A stretch of DNA of 64,000 nucleotides from QFOX01 sp033763655 (GCA_033763655.1 JANRKD010000001.1:62001-126000), one strand, 5' to 3'; numbered from the stretch's first letter, positions 1 to 8,118 are shown. Made by a program: numbers and translations. Notes: generated from the letters alone by a model not told the origin.

Positions 1-818
1 CGCAGGCGTTTACCGCAGATAGCGGCGTCACCCCCGGTCTGGCCGTGGTGCTGGTCGGCGAGGATCCGGCCAGCCGGGTCTATGTGCGAAACAAAGGGCT
101 CGCCTGCCGCGAGGCGGGCATCACCTCGTTTGAAACCCTCCTGCCCGCCACCGCCACGCAGGCGCAGTTGCTGGCCGAAATTGCGCGACTAAACGCCGAC
201 CCGGCGGTGCATGGCATTCTGGTGCAGTTGCCGCTGCCCGCCACGATGGACGCCCAGGCCGTCATCAACGCCATCGACCCGGCGAAGGATGTCGATGGGT
301 TTCACGTCATCAACGCCGGTCGCCTCGCCGTCGGGCAGGATGGGCTGGTGCCCTGCACGCCGCTGGGCTGCCTGCTGCTGCTGAAGGCGACGCTCGGCAG
401 CCTTGCCGGCAAACATGCGGTCATCCTCGGGCGCAGCAATATTGTCGGCAAACCGATGGCGCAATTGCTCCTGCGCGAATCCTGCACCGTTACTATCTGC
501 CATTCGCGCACCGAATTTCTGGCGCAGGAAACCCGGCGTGGCGACATCCTCGTCGCAGCCATCGGCAAACCCGAATTTGTCAAAGGTGCCTGGGTGAAAC
601 CCGGCGCGACGGTTCTTGATGTCGGCATCAACCGCATCACGCGTGAGGATGGCAGCAGCGCACTGGTCGGCGATGTCGATACCGCCGCCGCCTGCGAATT
701 CGCGCGGTTTATCACTCCGGTGCCCGGCGGAATCGGACCGATGACCATCGCCTGCCTGCTGCGCAACACATTGCAGGCCGCCTGCGCCATCCACGGCGCG
801 CCCTTCACACTGGCCTGA
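1..818 (+). CDS. folD: Bifunctional methylenetetrahydrofolate dehydrogenase/cyclohydrolase (5'-truncated by window edge)
   Basis: FolD interconverts 5,10-methylene-, 5,10-methenyl- and 10-formyl-tetrahydrofolate in the cytoplasm, using NADP. The reading frame is open from base 3, so the true start lies upstream of the window. About 271 residues are visible, against roughly 285-300 for the family, so only some 15-30 N-terminal residues are missing. Visible family signatures are YVRNK (catalytic Lys region), VQLPLP, the DPAKDVDGFH loop, GRSNIVGKPMAQLLL (nucleotide-binding loop) and PGGIGPMT near the C terminus. The internal GTG at 45 is an ordinary Val codon, not a start. The gene converges on the OmpA-domain gene, with a hairpin between them. 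Confidence 0.97.
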   Translation, partial: QAFTADSGVTPGLAVVLVGEDPASRVYVRNKGLACREAGITSFETLLPATATQAQLLAEIARLNADPAVHGILVQLPLPATMDAQAVINAIDPAKDVDGFHVINAGRLAVGQDGLVPCTPLGCLLLLKATLGSLAGKHAVILGRSNIVGKPMAQLLLRESCTVTICHSRTEFLAQETRRGDILVAAIGKPEFVKGAWVKPGATVLDVGINRITREDGSSALVGDVDTAAACEFARFITPVPGGIGPMTIACLLRNTLQAACAIHGAPFTLA

Positions 819-849
819 GGCAACGCGCCAGGAAAAAACCGCCCCAACG

Positions 850-877
850 AAAAAGGGGCGACCGACTGGCCGCCCCT
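850..877 (-). terminator. Rho-independent terminator between folD and the OmpA-domain gene
   Basis: On the minus strand a GGGGCG/CGCCCC stem (871-876 with 855-860) is followed by a run of five T (complement of 850-854). It therefore fits as terminator for the OmpA-domain gene. On the plus strand the same stem is followed by TTCATTCTTT, so it may also weakly stop folD transcripts. Confidence 0.8.
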
Positions 878-903
878 TCATTCTTTGCCGTAAAAGCGAA
901 TCG

Positions 904-1452
904 TTAGTTAACGATTTCCACTTCCACGCGGCGGTCACGCCACAGGCATGCCTGTTGCGCCTTGCCGGTGATGTCTTCGCACTCGGACTGCGACGAAGTC
1001 TCGCCGAGGCCCTTGACTTCCGACTTGCCGATGACTTTCACGCCGCTGGCGCGCAGGAAGGAAGCGACCGTGTTGGCGCGTTTCTGGCTGAGGCTGAGGT
1101 TGTAACCGGTGGTGCCGATTTCATCCGCGAAACCAACGATTTTTACAGCCGCCACTTTGCTCGATTTCAGCGAGTTGGCAAGCACTCTCAGCTTCGTTTT
1201 TGCCGACGGGGTCAGCGTCGAGCTGTTGAAGTTGAAATATACCGTGCGCAGTTCGCTCGTCAGGCTGGCCCCGATGCAGGCGCCGCCCTTAACGTCCCAT
1301 TGCGTGATGACGCAATCACCAAACTTGGTGACCACAACGCTACCACCTGCGGTTGCTACAGAATCTTTGGTGAGAAACGATGCACCTGCCGATGCGGCCA
1401 TGAGCAGCACGCTTGCAGCTGCCAGAATCGTCGATGTTTTAAGAAGTTTCAT
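904..1452 (-). CDS. OmpA-family peptidoglycan-binding protein
   Basis: A 182-residue exported protein. Residues 1-24 form a signal peptide (KLLK, then a hydrophobic Ala/Leu stretch, with cleavage near SAGA-S). Residues about 68-180 are an OmpA C-terminal domain, opening with VYFNFNSSTL and carrying GFADEIGTTGYN and LSQKRA. Asp110 and Arg125 have the 15-residue spacing of the diaminopimelate-binding pair in OmpA. Two cysteine pairs (C47/C59 and C158/C169) could form disulfides. No beta-barrel is present, so this is a small periplasmic peptidoglycan binder. I see no lipobox Cys at the signal cleavage site. The start has AAGGAAATC just upstream as a Shine-Dalgarno site. The gene stands alone, transcribed toward folD. 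Confidence 0.88.
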   Translation of the reverse strand: MKLLKTSTILAAASVLLMAASAGASFLTKDSVATAGGSVVVTKFGDCVITQWDVKGGACIGASLTSELRTVYFNFNSSTLTPSAKTKLRVLANSLKSSKVAAVKIVGFADEIGTTGYNLSLSQKRANTVASFLRASGVKVIGKSEVKGLGETSSQSECEDITGKAQQACLWRDRRVEVEIVN

Positions 1453-1698
1453 GATGATTTCCTTAGCTATCTATTGTTGTTAATCGCTACACTGCGTCCG
1501 CCCGTTGCGCAGGCAGTGCATCACGGCTATGTCTGACGAATCGCTGTTTAAGATGCAAATACTCTGTCGCCCCGCGCCTGTCCCGATGACGAAGAATCGC
1601 CGCCTGTTGCAACTTTGTCACAGATGTGGCGCGGCAACATAATTTTTTATAAGCTATTGAAATAAGTTGGAGAGTTGGCAAAAACCGCTCGCCGGGCA
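1453..1698. other. Intergenic region upstream of the OmpA-domain gene
   Basis: This gap separates two minus-strand genes, mltG to its right and the OmpA-domain gene to its left. It should hold the promoter of the OmpA-domain gene. I see only a Shine-Dalgarno site next to the start and an AT-rich patch near 1640-1670. No convincing coding sequence is present; the short open frames here lack any family resemblance. Confidence 0.5.
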
Positions 1699-2670
1699 TT
1701 AGGGCGCCGCCCGCTGCATGGCCCGGTAGAGGGCGACATTGGCCTCGTGCTCTTGCAACGTCGCCGCGAACCGGTGTCCCCCCTTCGCGGTGGCCACAAA
1801 ATAGAGTGCATCGGTGGCCGCCGGGTGTAGTGCCGCAATAATCGCCGCGCGCCCGGGATTGCAGATTGGGGTCGGCGGCAGGCCAGCCCGCAGATAACTA
1901 TTATAGTGCGTATCGCGTTGCAGGTCGCCGCGCGACAAAGCCCGTCCCATCGGCACATGGCCCTGCGCCGCTTCGATGCCATACACCACCGTCGGGTCCG
2001 ATTGCAGCATCATCCCACGGCGCAGGCGGTTGACAAACACCCCCGCCACCTGCGCGCGCTCGTCCTTGAGCCCGGTTTCCTTCTCGATGACCGAGGCCAG
2101 AATCACCGCCTGTTGCGGCGTGGTAACGGGCAGGTCTGCGGCGCGCATCGGCCAGACGGCGGCGAGCAGGTCGGCCTGCGCTTTCTGCATGCGGGCCAGC
2201 ACATTAGCACGAGCCTCGCCGCGTGCAAAATGCAACGTATCGGGCAGCAGCGACCCTTCGGCAATCACCGCCGGCAGGTCACCGGTCAGCAGCGGCTCGG
2301 CCAGCAGCGCCGCACGCACCTGCGCACTGTTCCAGCCTTCAGGGATGGTAATTTTATGCACCACCACCTCGCCGCGCGCGATTTTCGCCACCACCTGCGC
2401 GGGCGTGCTGCCTGCCGCAAAATCATATTCGCCCGCCTGCAGAGTATGGTAATCGACGTTCATCAGCAACGGCAGCACCGTCAGCAAGGGCGCAGGCGCC
2501 AGCCCTTGCGCGTGCAGTTGGGAAAGCAGCGCACGCACGCCGGTTCCGGGAGGCAGCATCAGGGTTGTCTGCGTCGCCGAGCGGGTATTCTTATAGAGAT
2601 AGACGCTCACGCCCGCCGCCGCGAAGACCAGCAGCAGGAGCGCCATCACCATTCCGGCTATTATCCGCAT
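1699..2670 (-). CDS. mltG: Endolytic murein transglycosylase MltG
   Basis: MltG cleaves nascent glycan strands at the inner membrane and so sets glycan chain length. The 323-residue protein has one N-terminal membrane anchor (residues about 4-25, Leu/Ala/Val-rich), a LysM-like region and a YceG catalytic domain. The catalytic glutamate is Glu196 in ASVIEKETG, matching the family motif. Further conserved stretches are MLQSDPTVVYG, YNSYLRAGLPPTPICNPG and YFVATAKGGHRF. I chose the ATG at 2670, preceded by a GAGG-type ribosome site, because it begins directly before the anchor. The longer open frame runs into fabF and reads as out-of-frame fabF there. It is probably co-transcribed with fabF. Confidence 0.95.
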   Translation of the reverse strand: MRIIAGMVMALLLLVFAAAGVSVYLYKNTRSATQTTLMLPPGTGVRALLSQLHAQGLAPAPLLTVLPLLMNVDYHTLQAGEYDFAAGSTPAQVVAKIARGEVVVHKITIPEGWNSAQVRAALLAEPLLTGDLPAVIAEGSLLPDTLHFARGEARANVLARMQKAQADLLAAVWPMRAADLPVTTPQQAVILASVIEKETGLKDERAQVAGVFVNRLRRGMMLQSDPTVVYGIEAAQGHVPMGRALSRGDLQRDTHYNSYLRAGLPPTPICNPGRAAIIAALHPAATDALYFVATAKGGHRFAATLQEHEANVALYRAMQRAAP

Positions 2671-2716
2671 GCCTGCCTCGTATCGGCGCCGCGCGCGCGG
2701 GGAGCCCACGCTCCGG

Positions 2717-3976
2717 CTACCGCGCCTGTTTGAAAATGACGCTGGCGTTGGTGCCGCCAAAACCGAAGCTGTTGGACAACACCGCACCGACTTTTTTCTC
2801 TTTGGCCACCAGTGGCACCAGATCCATCCCCACCACCGATTCGGACGGGTTTTCAAGGTTAAGCGTCGGTGGCAACACGCCGTGCATCATCGCCAGCACG
2901 GAGAAAATCGCCTCGACCGAACCGGCGCCGCCGAGCAGATGCCCGATTGCCGCCTTGGTCGAGGACATGCTGACGTTAGTTTCGCCAAACAAACGGCGCA
3001 CCGCACCCGCCTCGATTTCATCACCCTTGGGGGTGCTGGTGCCGTGGGCGTTGATATAGCCGATGTCGCCTACCGCCATGCCCGCATCCCTCAGCGCCAT
3101 CTGCATCGACCGGTAGCCGCCGTCGCCATCATCCGCCGGGCTGGTAATATGGTACGCATCGCCGCTCAGGCCATAACCTGCGAACTCGGCAAAAATCGTC
3201 GCGCCACGGGCTTTGGCATGTTCATATTCCTCAAGCACCAGCATACCTGCACCTTCGCCCATGACAAACCCATCACGCCCCTGATCCCACGGGCGCGAGG
3301 CTTTGGTCGGCGTGTCGTTATAGGCAGTCGAGAGCGCCCGCGCCGCCGCGAAGCCCGCGATACCGACCCGGCAGATCGCCGCTTCGGTCGAACCGGCGAT
3401 CATTACGTCCGCATCGCCGTAAGCAATCATGCGCGCGGCGTCGCCAATCGCATGGGCGCCGCTCGAACAGGCGGTGACCACCGCATGGTTCGGGCCTTTG
3501 AGGCCGTGCTTGATAGAAACCTGTCCCGACGCGAGGTTAATCAGCGCCGAGGGGATAAAAAACGGCGAAACGCGGCTCGCGCCACGCTCTTTCATCAGCA
3601 GCACGGTTTCCTCGATCGCCTGCAGGCCGCCGATGCCCGAGCCGATCATCACACCCGCACGCACACGCTTTTCCTCGGTCGAAAGGTCGATGCCCGATTG
3701 CTTGATGGCCTCATCCGCCGCGGCCACCGCGAAATGGATAAAATCATCCATTTTCTTCTGCTCTTTGGGCTCGATATAATGGTTGGGATTGAATTCGCCC
3801 GCCGCATCCCCGCGCGGCACCTGCCCGGCGACTCTGGCCTTAAGGTCGCTCGTCTCGAACTTGGTAATCGCGCTCAGGCCCGAATCCCCTGCAATCAGGC
3901 GCTTCCAGACGTGATCGACCCCCACGCCCAGCGGCGTGACCAACCCCATACCCGTAACCACAACACGGCGTTTCAT
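2717..3976 (-). CDS. fabF: 3-oxoacyl-[ACP] synthase II (KAS II)
   Basis: FabF condenses acyl-ACP with malonyl-ACP in fatty-acid elongation. The 419-residue protein has the complete Cys-His-His triad: Cys170 (VVTACSSGAH), His311 (NAHGTSTPKGDE) and His346 (STKAAIGHLLGGAG). The length is typical of the family. The start at 3976 (MKRRVVVTGMG) has GGAGG six bases upstream. An upstream in-frame ATG at 4009 would add eleven unconserved residues. The gene lies directly after acpP and before mltG, a common alphaproteobacterial order. Confidence 0.98.
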   Translation of the reverse strand: MKRRVVVTGMGLVTPLGVGVDHVWKRLIAGDSGLSAITKFETSDLKARVAGQVPRGDAAGEFNPNHYIEPKEQKKMDDFIHFAVAAADEAIKQSGIDLSTEEKRVRAGVMIGSGIGGLQAIEETVLLMKERGASRVSPFFIPSALINLASGQVSIKHGLKGPNHAVVTACSSGAHAIGDAARMIAYGDADVMIAGSTEAAICRVGIAGFAAARALSTAYNDTPTKASRPWDQGRDGFVMGEGAGMLVLEEYEHAKARGATIFAEFAGYGLSGDAYHITSPADDGDGGYRSMQMALRDAGMAVGDIGYINAHGTSTPKGDEIEAGAVRRLFGETNVSMSSTKAAIGHLLGGAGSVEAIFSVLAMMHGVLPPTLNLENPSESVVGMDLVPLVAKEKKVGAVLSNSFGFGGTNASVIFKQAR

Positions 3977-4060
3977 ACTATCCCTCCAGTAAAGCAAAAA
4001 GCGCGGCAAACTTCCCTTGCGGTGAGCTTGCGCGCGCTTTCCTAATGCATTTCGTTACGC

Positions 4061-4297
4061 TTACGCAGCGTTCTTTTCGATGAACTCAATCGCGTTCGAA
4101 ACGGTCTGGATTTTTTCCGCCGCATCGTCGGGGATTTCCACGCCGAATTCTTCCTCGAACGCCATCACCAGCTCTACCGTGTCGAGCGAATCCGCGCCCA
4201 GATCGTCGATGAAGTTGGCCTCAGGGGTGACTTTTGCTTCTTCAACGCCCAGATGTTCAACGACAATCTTTTTCACGCGTGCAGCAGTATCAGACAT
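4061..4297 (-). CDS. acpP: Acyl carrier protein
   Basis: A 78-residue acidic carrier that tethers growing acyl chains by 4'-phosphopantetheine. The attachment serine is Ser37 in GADSLDTVEL, and the length and helices match AcpP throughout. GAGGATACC immediately before the ATG acts as ribosome site. It lies between fabG and fabF in the minus-strand fatty-acid cluster. The roughly 300-base leader upstream suggests its own promoter. Confidence 0.98.
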   Translation of the reverse strand: MSDTAARVKKIVVEHLGVEEAKVTPEANFIDDLGADSLDTVELVMAFEEEFGVEIPDDAAEKIQTVSNAIEFIEKNAA

Positions 4298-4413
4298 GGT
4301 ATCCTCATTCGTAAGTTAAGCCAGAAAGACAGCGGATGGTTCTTGGGTTTAACCCGCCATCTTGGGAACGTCGGGCGGCTTTACCATAGGCATATCGGAT
4401 TTGGCTAGAGAAA

Positions 4414-4430
4414 TGTTACCGAATGTAACA
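4414..4430. promoter_or_regulatory. Short palindrome in the acpP leader
   Basis: A perfect inverted repeat, TGTTAC-CGAAT-GTAACA, lies about 120 bases upstream of acpP. Its form suits a dimeric regulator binding site in the acpP promoter region. No regulator can be named from sequence alone. Confidence 0.35.
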
Positions 4431-4480
4431 GGAGGCTATAAACAAAGCCTACCATCGCGGCAGCCGCACACTCCGCTTGG

Positions 4481-4550
4481 TCACCCCGTCTTCATGACGG
4501 GGGCTGCCTTCCTTTGAAAAGATGGACCCCGCAACACGTGCGGGATGACA
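4481..4550. repeat. REP-like palindromic repeats in the fabG-acpP gap
   Basis: The 303-base gap 4298-4600 holds no gene. It contains a CCCCGTCTTCATGACGGGG hairpin at about 4484-4502 and a related GACCCCGCAACACGTGCGGG unit followed by ATGACA at about 4525-4550. Both resemble the GTCATCCCGG palindromes found elsewhere in the window (5366-5490, 8070-8102). Confidence 0.6.
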
Positions 4551-4600
4551 GTTGGGGAGACCTACGCCGCGCATGCATCCAGTAAAGAGTGGCCACACCC

Positions 4601-5338
4601 TTACACCATTAACAGCCCGCCGTTAATATGCAGCGTCTGGCCGGTGATGTAGCTTGCCGCATCGGAAGCAAGGAAAGCCACCCCGGCGGCGACGTCCTCG
4701 GGCAAGCCGAAGCGCTGGGCGGGGATGTTATCCGTGATGCGCTTCTGCTGGTCTTCGTTCAATTTATCCGTCATCGCGGTTTTGATGAAGCCCGGCGCGA
4801 CGCAATTGACGGTGATACCGCGGCTGCCCACCTCCTGCGCGAGGGATTTGCTCATCCCGATCATCCCCGCTTTGCTCGCGCAGTAGTTCGCCTGACCGGG
4901 GTTGCCCATCACCGCCACCACCGACGCAATATTGATAATCCGCCCTGCCCGCTGCTTCATAAACCCTTTCAGCACCGCCCGGTTAAGGCGGAAGGTCGCC
5001 ACGAGGTTAATATCGAGCACCGAGGTAAAATCCTCGTCCTTCATGCGCATGGCGAGGCCGTCCTTGGTCACGCCCGCGTTGCAGACGAGAATATCGAGGC
5101 CGCCGAGCGCCGCTTCCGCCTGACCGGGCAACGCATCGACCGCCGCCGCATCCGCAAGGTTGCAGGGAAGGATTTTCGCCACCCCGCCCAGCTCAGCGTT
5201 TAATGCTTCTAATGCCTCAACCCTTGTCCCTGATATTGCCACGCTGGCACCTGCGGCCACTAGCGATTTTACAATCGCCCCGCCAATACCGCCCGAAGCG
5301 CCGGTGATGAGTGCTTTTTTGCCCGTAAGGTTTGTCAT
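4601..5338 (-). CDS. fabG: 3-oxoacyl-[ACP] reductase
   Basis: FabG reduces 3-oxoacyl-ACP with NADPH in fatty-acid elongation. The 245-residue short-chain dehydrogenase has the cofactor loop TGASGGIG (residues 12-19), CNAGV, and the catalytic set Ser139, Tyr152, Lys156 (YCASK). The start at 5338 (MTNLTGKKALITG) has a GGAG site. The open frame continues upstream into the palindromic repeat and encodes only repeat-derived residues there, so the longer start is rejected. It lies between fabD and acpP. Confidence 0.97.
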   Translation of the reverse strand: MTNLTGKKALITGASGGIGGAIVKSLVAAGASVAISGTRVEALEALNAELGGVAKILPCNLADAAAVDALPGQAEAALGGLDILVCNAGVTKDGLAMRMKDEDFTSVLDINLVATFRLNRAVLKGFMKQRAGRIINIASVVAVMGNPGQANYCASKAGMIGMSKSLAQEVGSRGITVNCVAPGFIKTAMTDKLNEDQQKRITDNIPAQRFGLPEDVAAGVAFLASDAASYITGQTLHINGGLLMV

Positions 5339-5365
5339 ATTTTTCTCCGTCGTTCTTGTTGTTCT

Positions 5366-5490
5366 GTCATCCCGGGCTTGTCCCGGGATCTCCCGCCACA
5401 TCTTTGTTATTCTGTCATCCCGGCTTCATGCCGGGATCTCCCGCCACAAGTCCGATACTTTAGGGGATCCCGGGACAAGCCCGGGATGAC
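5366..5490. repeat. Cluster of three GTCATCCCGG palindromes between fabD and fabG
   Basis: Three 25-base units sit at 5366-5390, 5414-5438 and 5466-5490. The first two are direct copies followed by the same TCTCCCGCCACA tail. The third is an exact reverse complement of the first. Each unit is an internal palindrome (CCCGGG...CCCGGG type), and the outer pair can form a long hairpin in the fabD-fabG message. They are typical REP/BIME-like dispersed elements. Confidence 0.8.
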
Positions 5491-5497
5491 ACCCCTA

Positions 5498-6451
5498 CTA
5501 AGCCGCCTTGCTATAGCTTTCGAGATCCGCCGGCGTGCCGATATTCACCACCGCCATTTCCGGCGCGATGCGTTTAATCAGCCCGGCCAGCACGTTGCCG
5601 TGGCCGATTTCAATGACGCGGGTGACGCCGAGCGCCTTCATCCGCGCGACGGAATCCACCCAGCGCACCATGCCCGTCACCTGCCGCACCAGCAGGGCTT
5701 TGATTTCCACAGGGTCGCGCGCGAGATCCGCCGTGACGTTGGCAATGAGCGGCACCACCGGCGCCTTTAGGCCCGAGGCTGCAAGTGCCTGCGCCATCAC
5801 CGTCGCCGCGGGCGCCATCAGCGAACAGTGGAACGGCGCGGATACCGGCAACGGCAACGCACGCTTTGCGTCGCTCTCTTTGGCCACGGCGATGGCCATC
5901 TCCATGCCGCGCGCGCTGCCCGAGAGCACAATCTGGTTGGTCGAATTATGGTTCGCGATTTCAATCACCTCGCCTGCAGGCGCGCGTTTGCGTGCCTCGG
6001 CCACGATGGCCTCAACTGCCTGCAACTCCGGCCCGATAATGGCCACCATGCCGCCCTGCCCGGCCGGCACCGCCGCCTGCATCGCCTCACCGCGCGTGCG
6101 CAGAAGGCGTGCTGCTTCGGCAACCGTCAGCGCCCCTGCCGCCGTCAGTGCGGAATACTCGCCGAGCGAATGGCCCGCCACATACGCCGCACCCGCAGGC
6201 AGCGCAAACCCCATCTGCTTCTGCATGACCGCAAACGCCGCCAGCGACACCGCCATAATCGCGGGCTGGGCGTTTCGCGTCGCGGTGAGGTCGGCCTCCG
6301 GGCCGTCCTTCATGAGCTGTGAAAGTTTCATCGACAGTGCGTCATCGACCGCCTCGAACACTTCGCGTGCTTCGGCGAAACTGGCAGCAAGAGCCTGCCC
6401 CATACCAATGGCCTGGCTGCCCTGGCCGGGAAATACAAGTGCGGTGGTCAT
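5498..6451 (-). CDS. fabD: Malonyl-CoA:ACP transacylase
   Basis: FabD loads malonyl groups from CoA onto ACP. The 317-residue protein starts MTTALVFPGQGSQAIGMG. It carries the nucleophile Ser95 in GHSLGEYSAL and the catalytic His208 in SAPFHCSLM, both diagnostic. It is the first gene of the minus-strand fatty-acid cluster and is divergent from the ribosomal protein operon. Confidence 0.98.
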   Translation of the reverse strand: MTTALVFPGQGSQAIGMGQALAASFAEAREVFEAVDDALSMKLSQLMKDGPEADLTATRNAQPAIMAVSLAAFAVMQKQMGFALPAGAAYVAGHSLGEYSALTAAGALTVAEAARLLRTRGEAMQAAVPAGQGGMVAIIGPELQAVEAIVAEARKRAPAGEVIEIANHNSTNQIVLSGSARGMEMAIAVAKESDAKRALPLPVSAPFHCSLMAPAATVMAQALAASGLKAPVVPLIANVTADLARDPVEIKALLVRQVTGMVRWVDSVARMKALGVTRVIEIGHGNVLAGLIKRIAPEMAVVNIGTPADLESYSKAA

Positions 6452-6530
6452 GATTGCTCTCCTGACTATTATTTAATTCCGCTGCGATACAGGTAAGTGC
6501 CCGGCAGGTCAATGGGCTGGCATTTTCCCC

Positions 6531-6558
6531 TTGCCAACTGCCGCGCCAGCCCCTATAA
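6531..6558 (+). promoter_or_regulatory. Candidate sigma-70 promoter for the rpsF operon
   Basis: TTGCCA at 6531-6536 and CTATAA at 6553-6558 are separated by 16 bases. They lie in the 330-base gap between divergent fabD and rpsF. The transcript would include the long inverted repeat at 6627-6750 as a leader. Confidence 0.4.
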
Positions 6559-6626
6559 GCCCCGCTCCCTCGAAGGGGGAACCTTAATACACAGGTCATC
6601 CGTACACCACTACATGGGGTAGATGG

Positions 6627-6750
6627 GTGGCTGGCTTTATAGGTGGCGAGTGCTAGGAGCATTCGTTTTTTCAACCGCAGCGTAGCAGCGCTACGAGAGG
6701 ATTGGAAAAATGGATGCGACACCGCAATCGCCACCTATAAAGCCAGCCAC
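6627..6750. repeat. Long inverted repeat in the rpsF leader
   Basis: Two perfectly complementary 23-base arms lie at 6627-6649 (begins GTGGCTGGCTTTATAGG) and 6728-6750. They enclose about 78 bases that fold further: a CGTAG-CAGCG-CTACG hairpin and a partly paired CATTCGTTTTTTCAA / TTGGAAAAATGGATG stretch. The unit could be a MITE-like element or a structured leader of the S6-S18-L9 operon. It ends about 30 bases before rpsF. Confidence 0.75.
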
Positions 6751-6781
6751 GAGCGCGGTGGCCGTTAATGGGAGAAGCACC

Positions 6782-7129
6782 ATGGCATTCTACGAATGCA
6801 CCTTTGTTACGCGCCCGGATTTTTCCAAGGCCGACGTACAAAAACTCACCGACACCTTAAGCAAGATCGTCACCGACGGTCAAGGTACAGTGATTAAATC
6901 CGAATATTGGGGTCTGCGTCAGCTCGCCTATAAAATCAACAAAATGAGCAAGGGTCACTACACGCTGCTCGGGATTGAAGCCGCGCCCGCGACGCTCAAA
7001 GAGCTTGAGCGCAACATGGGTATCAACGAGGACATCATCCGCACGCTGACCGTGCGCGTGGATACGATGGACGCCACCCCGACTGTCATGCTCCAGAGCA
7101 AATCTGGCGACAGCTACGAAGCAGCATAA
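6782..7129 (+). CDS. rpsF: 30S ribosomal protein S6
   Basis: S6 binds the central domain of 16S rRNA together with S18. The 115-residue sequence has the S6 hallmarks YECTFVTRPD at the N terminus, VIKSEYWGLRQLAYKINKMSKGHY and the NEDIIRTLTVRVD stretch. The start at 6782 (MAFYE) has GGGAGA upstream. An in-frame ATG at 6710 lies within the inverted repeat and would add 24 residues unlike S6. It is first in the rpsF-rpsR-rplI operon. Confidence 0.97.
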   Translation: MAFYECTFVTRPDFSKADVQKLTDTLSKIVTDGQGTVIKSEYWGLRQLAYKINKMSKGHYTLLGIEAAPATLKELERNMGINEDIIRTLTVRVDTMDATPTVMLQSKSGDSYEAA

Positions 7130-7137
7130 GGAGAGAG

Positions 7138-7506
7138 ATGATGACCACAGGATTCCAACCGCGCGGTGAGCGCAGTGAACGCCCTTCGGCAGGCCGCGGT
7201 GAAGGCCGCAGCTTCGGCGGCGGTGACCGTAGTGAACGTCCGACCCGCGATGGCGCGGCCGGTGGCGATGCTGCCGGTGGCCGCAAAGTTTTCTTCCGGC
7301 GTCGCAAATCGTGCCCGCTGACCGGCCCGAACGCGCCCGCAGTCGATTACAAAGATGTGAAACTGCTTGGCCGCTTCATCTCGGAGCGTGGCAAAATTCT
7401 GCCAAGCCGCATTACTGCCGTTTCCGCGAAGAAGCAGCGCGCGCTTTCGCAAGCGATTAAACGCGCCCGCAACCTCGCTTTGTTACCATACGTCGTCCAG
7501 AACTAG
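7138..7506 (+). CDS. rpsR: 30S ribosomal protein S18 with an extended Gly/Arg-rich N terminus
   Basis: S18 partners S6 in the small-subunit platform. The C-terminal 75 residues are standard S18 (FFRRRKSCPLTG, DYKDVKLLGRFISERGKILPSRIT, KQRALSQAIKRARNLALLPY). The first 48 or so residues are an unusual disordered extension, rich in Gly, Arg and Ser with repeated RSERP units, which makes the protein 122 residues instead of about 75-85. Two adjacent ATG codons (7138 and 7141) could start it. A GGAGAGAG ribosome site precedes them, eight bases after rpsF. Confidence 0.96.
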   Translation: MMTTGFQPRGERSERPSAGRGEGRSFGGGDRSERPTRDGAAGGDAAGGRKVFFRRRKSCPLTGPNAPAVDYKDVKLLGRFISERGKILPSRITAVSAKKQRALSQAIKRARNLALLPYVVQN

Positions 7507-7517
7507 GAGTATAGATC

Positions 7518-8057
7518 ATGGATGTTATTTTGTTAGAACGCATCAGCCGCCTGGGTTCCGTGGGCGACGTGGTGAAAGTAAAAAACGGCTTTGCCCGTAA
7601 CTTCCTGCTGCCGCAGAAAAAAGCGCTGCGCGCGACGGAGGACAACAAAAAGGTGTTTGAAGGCAAACGCGCCGTGCTCGAAAAGCAGAACGCCGAAACC
7701 CGCGCCGCCGCCGAGAAACTGGCCGCCACCATGGCCAACCTTTCGGTCAGCATCATCCGTCAGGCGGCGGAAGACGGCAAGCTCTACGGCTCGGTCGCCG
7801 CGCGCGATGTCGAAGTCGCCCTCGCGGAAGCGGGCCACAAGGTCGAGCGTCGCTATATCGACCTCACCACGGCCATCAAATCGCTCGGCGTCTACGAAGC
7901 CATCGTCAACCTGCACCCCGAGGTGCATGTGAAGGTGAAAGTGCAGGTCGCCCGCAACGCCGAAGGCCTGCTCGCGCAGGAACTCGCCGCCAAAGCCGAC
8001 GACAAAACCGACGAAGCCGCGATGTTCGACGAAGCCGAGGACGAATCGGCCGCATAG
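7518..8057 (+). CDS. rplI: 50S ribosomal protein L9
   Basis: L9 binds 23S rRNA and spans two ribosomes. The 179-residue protein begins with the typical L9 N domain (MDVILLERISRLGSVGDVVKVKNGFARNFLLPQKKAL), then a helical connector and the C domain (LYGSVAARDVEVAL). The last 25 residues form an acidic tail (DDKTDEAAMFDEAEDE) longer than usual. It is the last gene of the operon and is followed by a palindromic repeat and a terminator. Confidence 0.97.
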   Translation: MDVILLERISRLGSVGDVVKVKNGFARNFLLPQKKALRATEDNKKVFEGKRAVLEKQNAETRAAAEKLAATMANLSVSIIRQAAEDGKLYGSVAARDVEVALAEAGHKVERRYIDLTTAIKSLGVYEAIVNLHPEVHVKVKVQVARNAEGLLAQELAAKADDKTDEAAMFDEAEDESAA

Positions 8058-8069
8058 CCGGCTCAGGGC

Positions 8070-8102
8070 GTCATCCCGGTTTGCGAAGCAATACCGGGAT
8101 CC
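8070..8102. repeat. REP-like palindrome after rplI
   Basis: A GTCATCCCGGT...ACCGGGATCC unit with a 14-base loop, of the same family as the repeats at 4481-4550 and 5366-5490. It lies just after the rplI stop and before the terminator. Confidence 0.65.
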
Positions 8103-8118
8103 CCCGAATCAGCCGAAT

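Noticed and set aside
189..938. Long minus-strand frame opposite folD
   Set aside because: It is a shadow frame typical of GC-rich coding sequence; the folD motifs are on the plus strand.
1487..1699. Small gene upstream of the OmpA-domain gene
   Set aside because: Composition and sequence show no sign of coding and there is no ribosome site; the region is better read as promoter.
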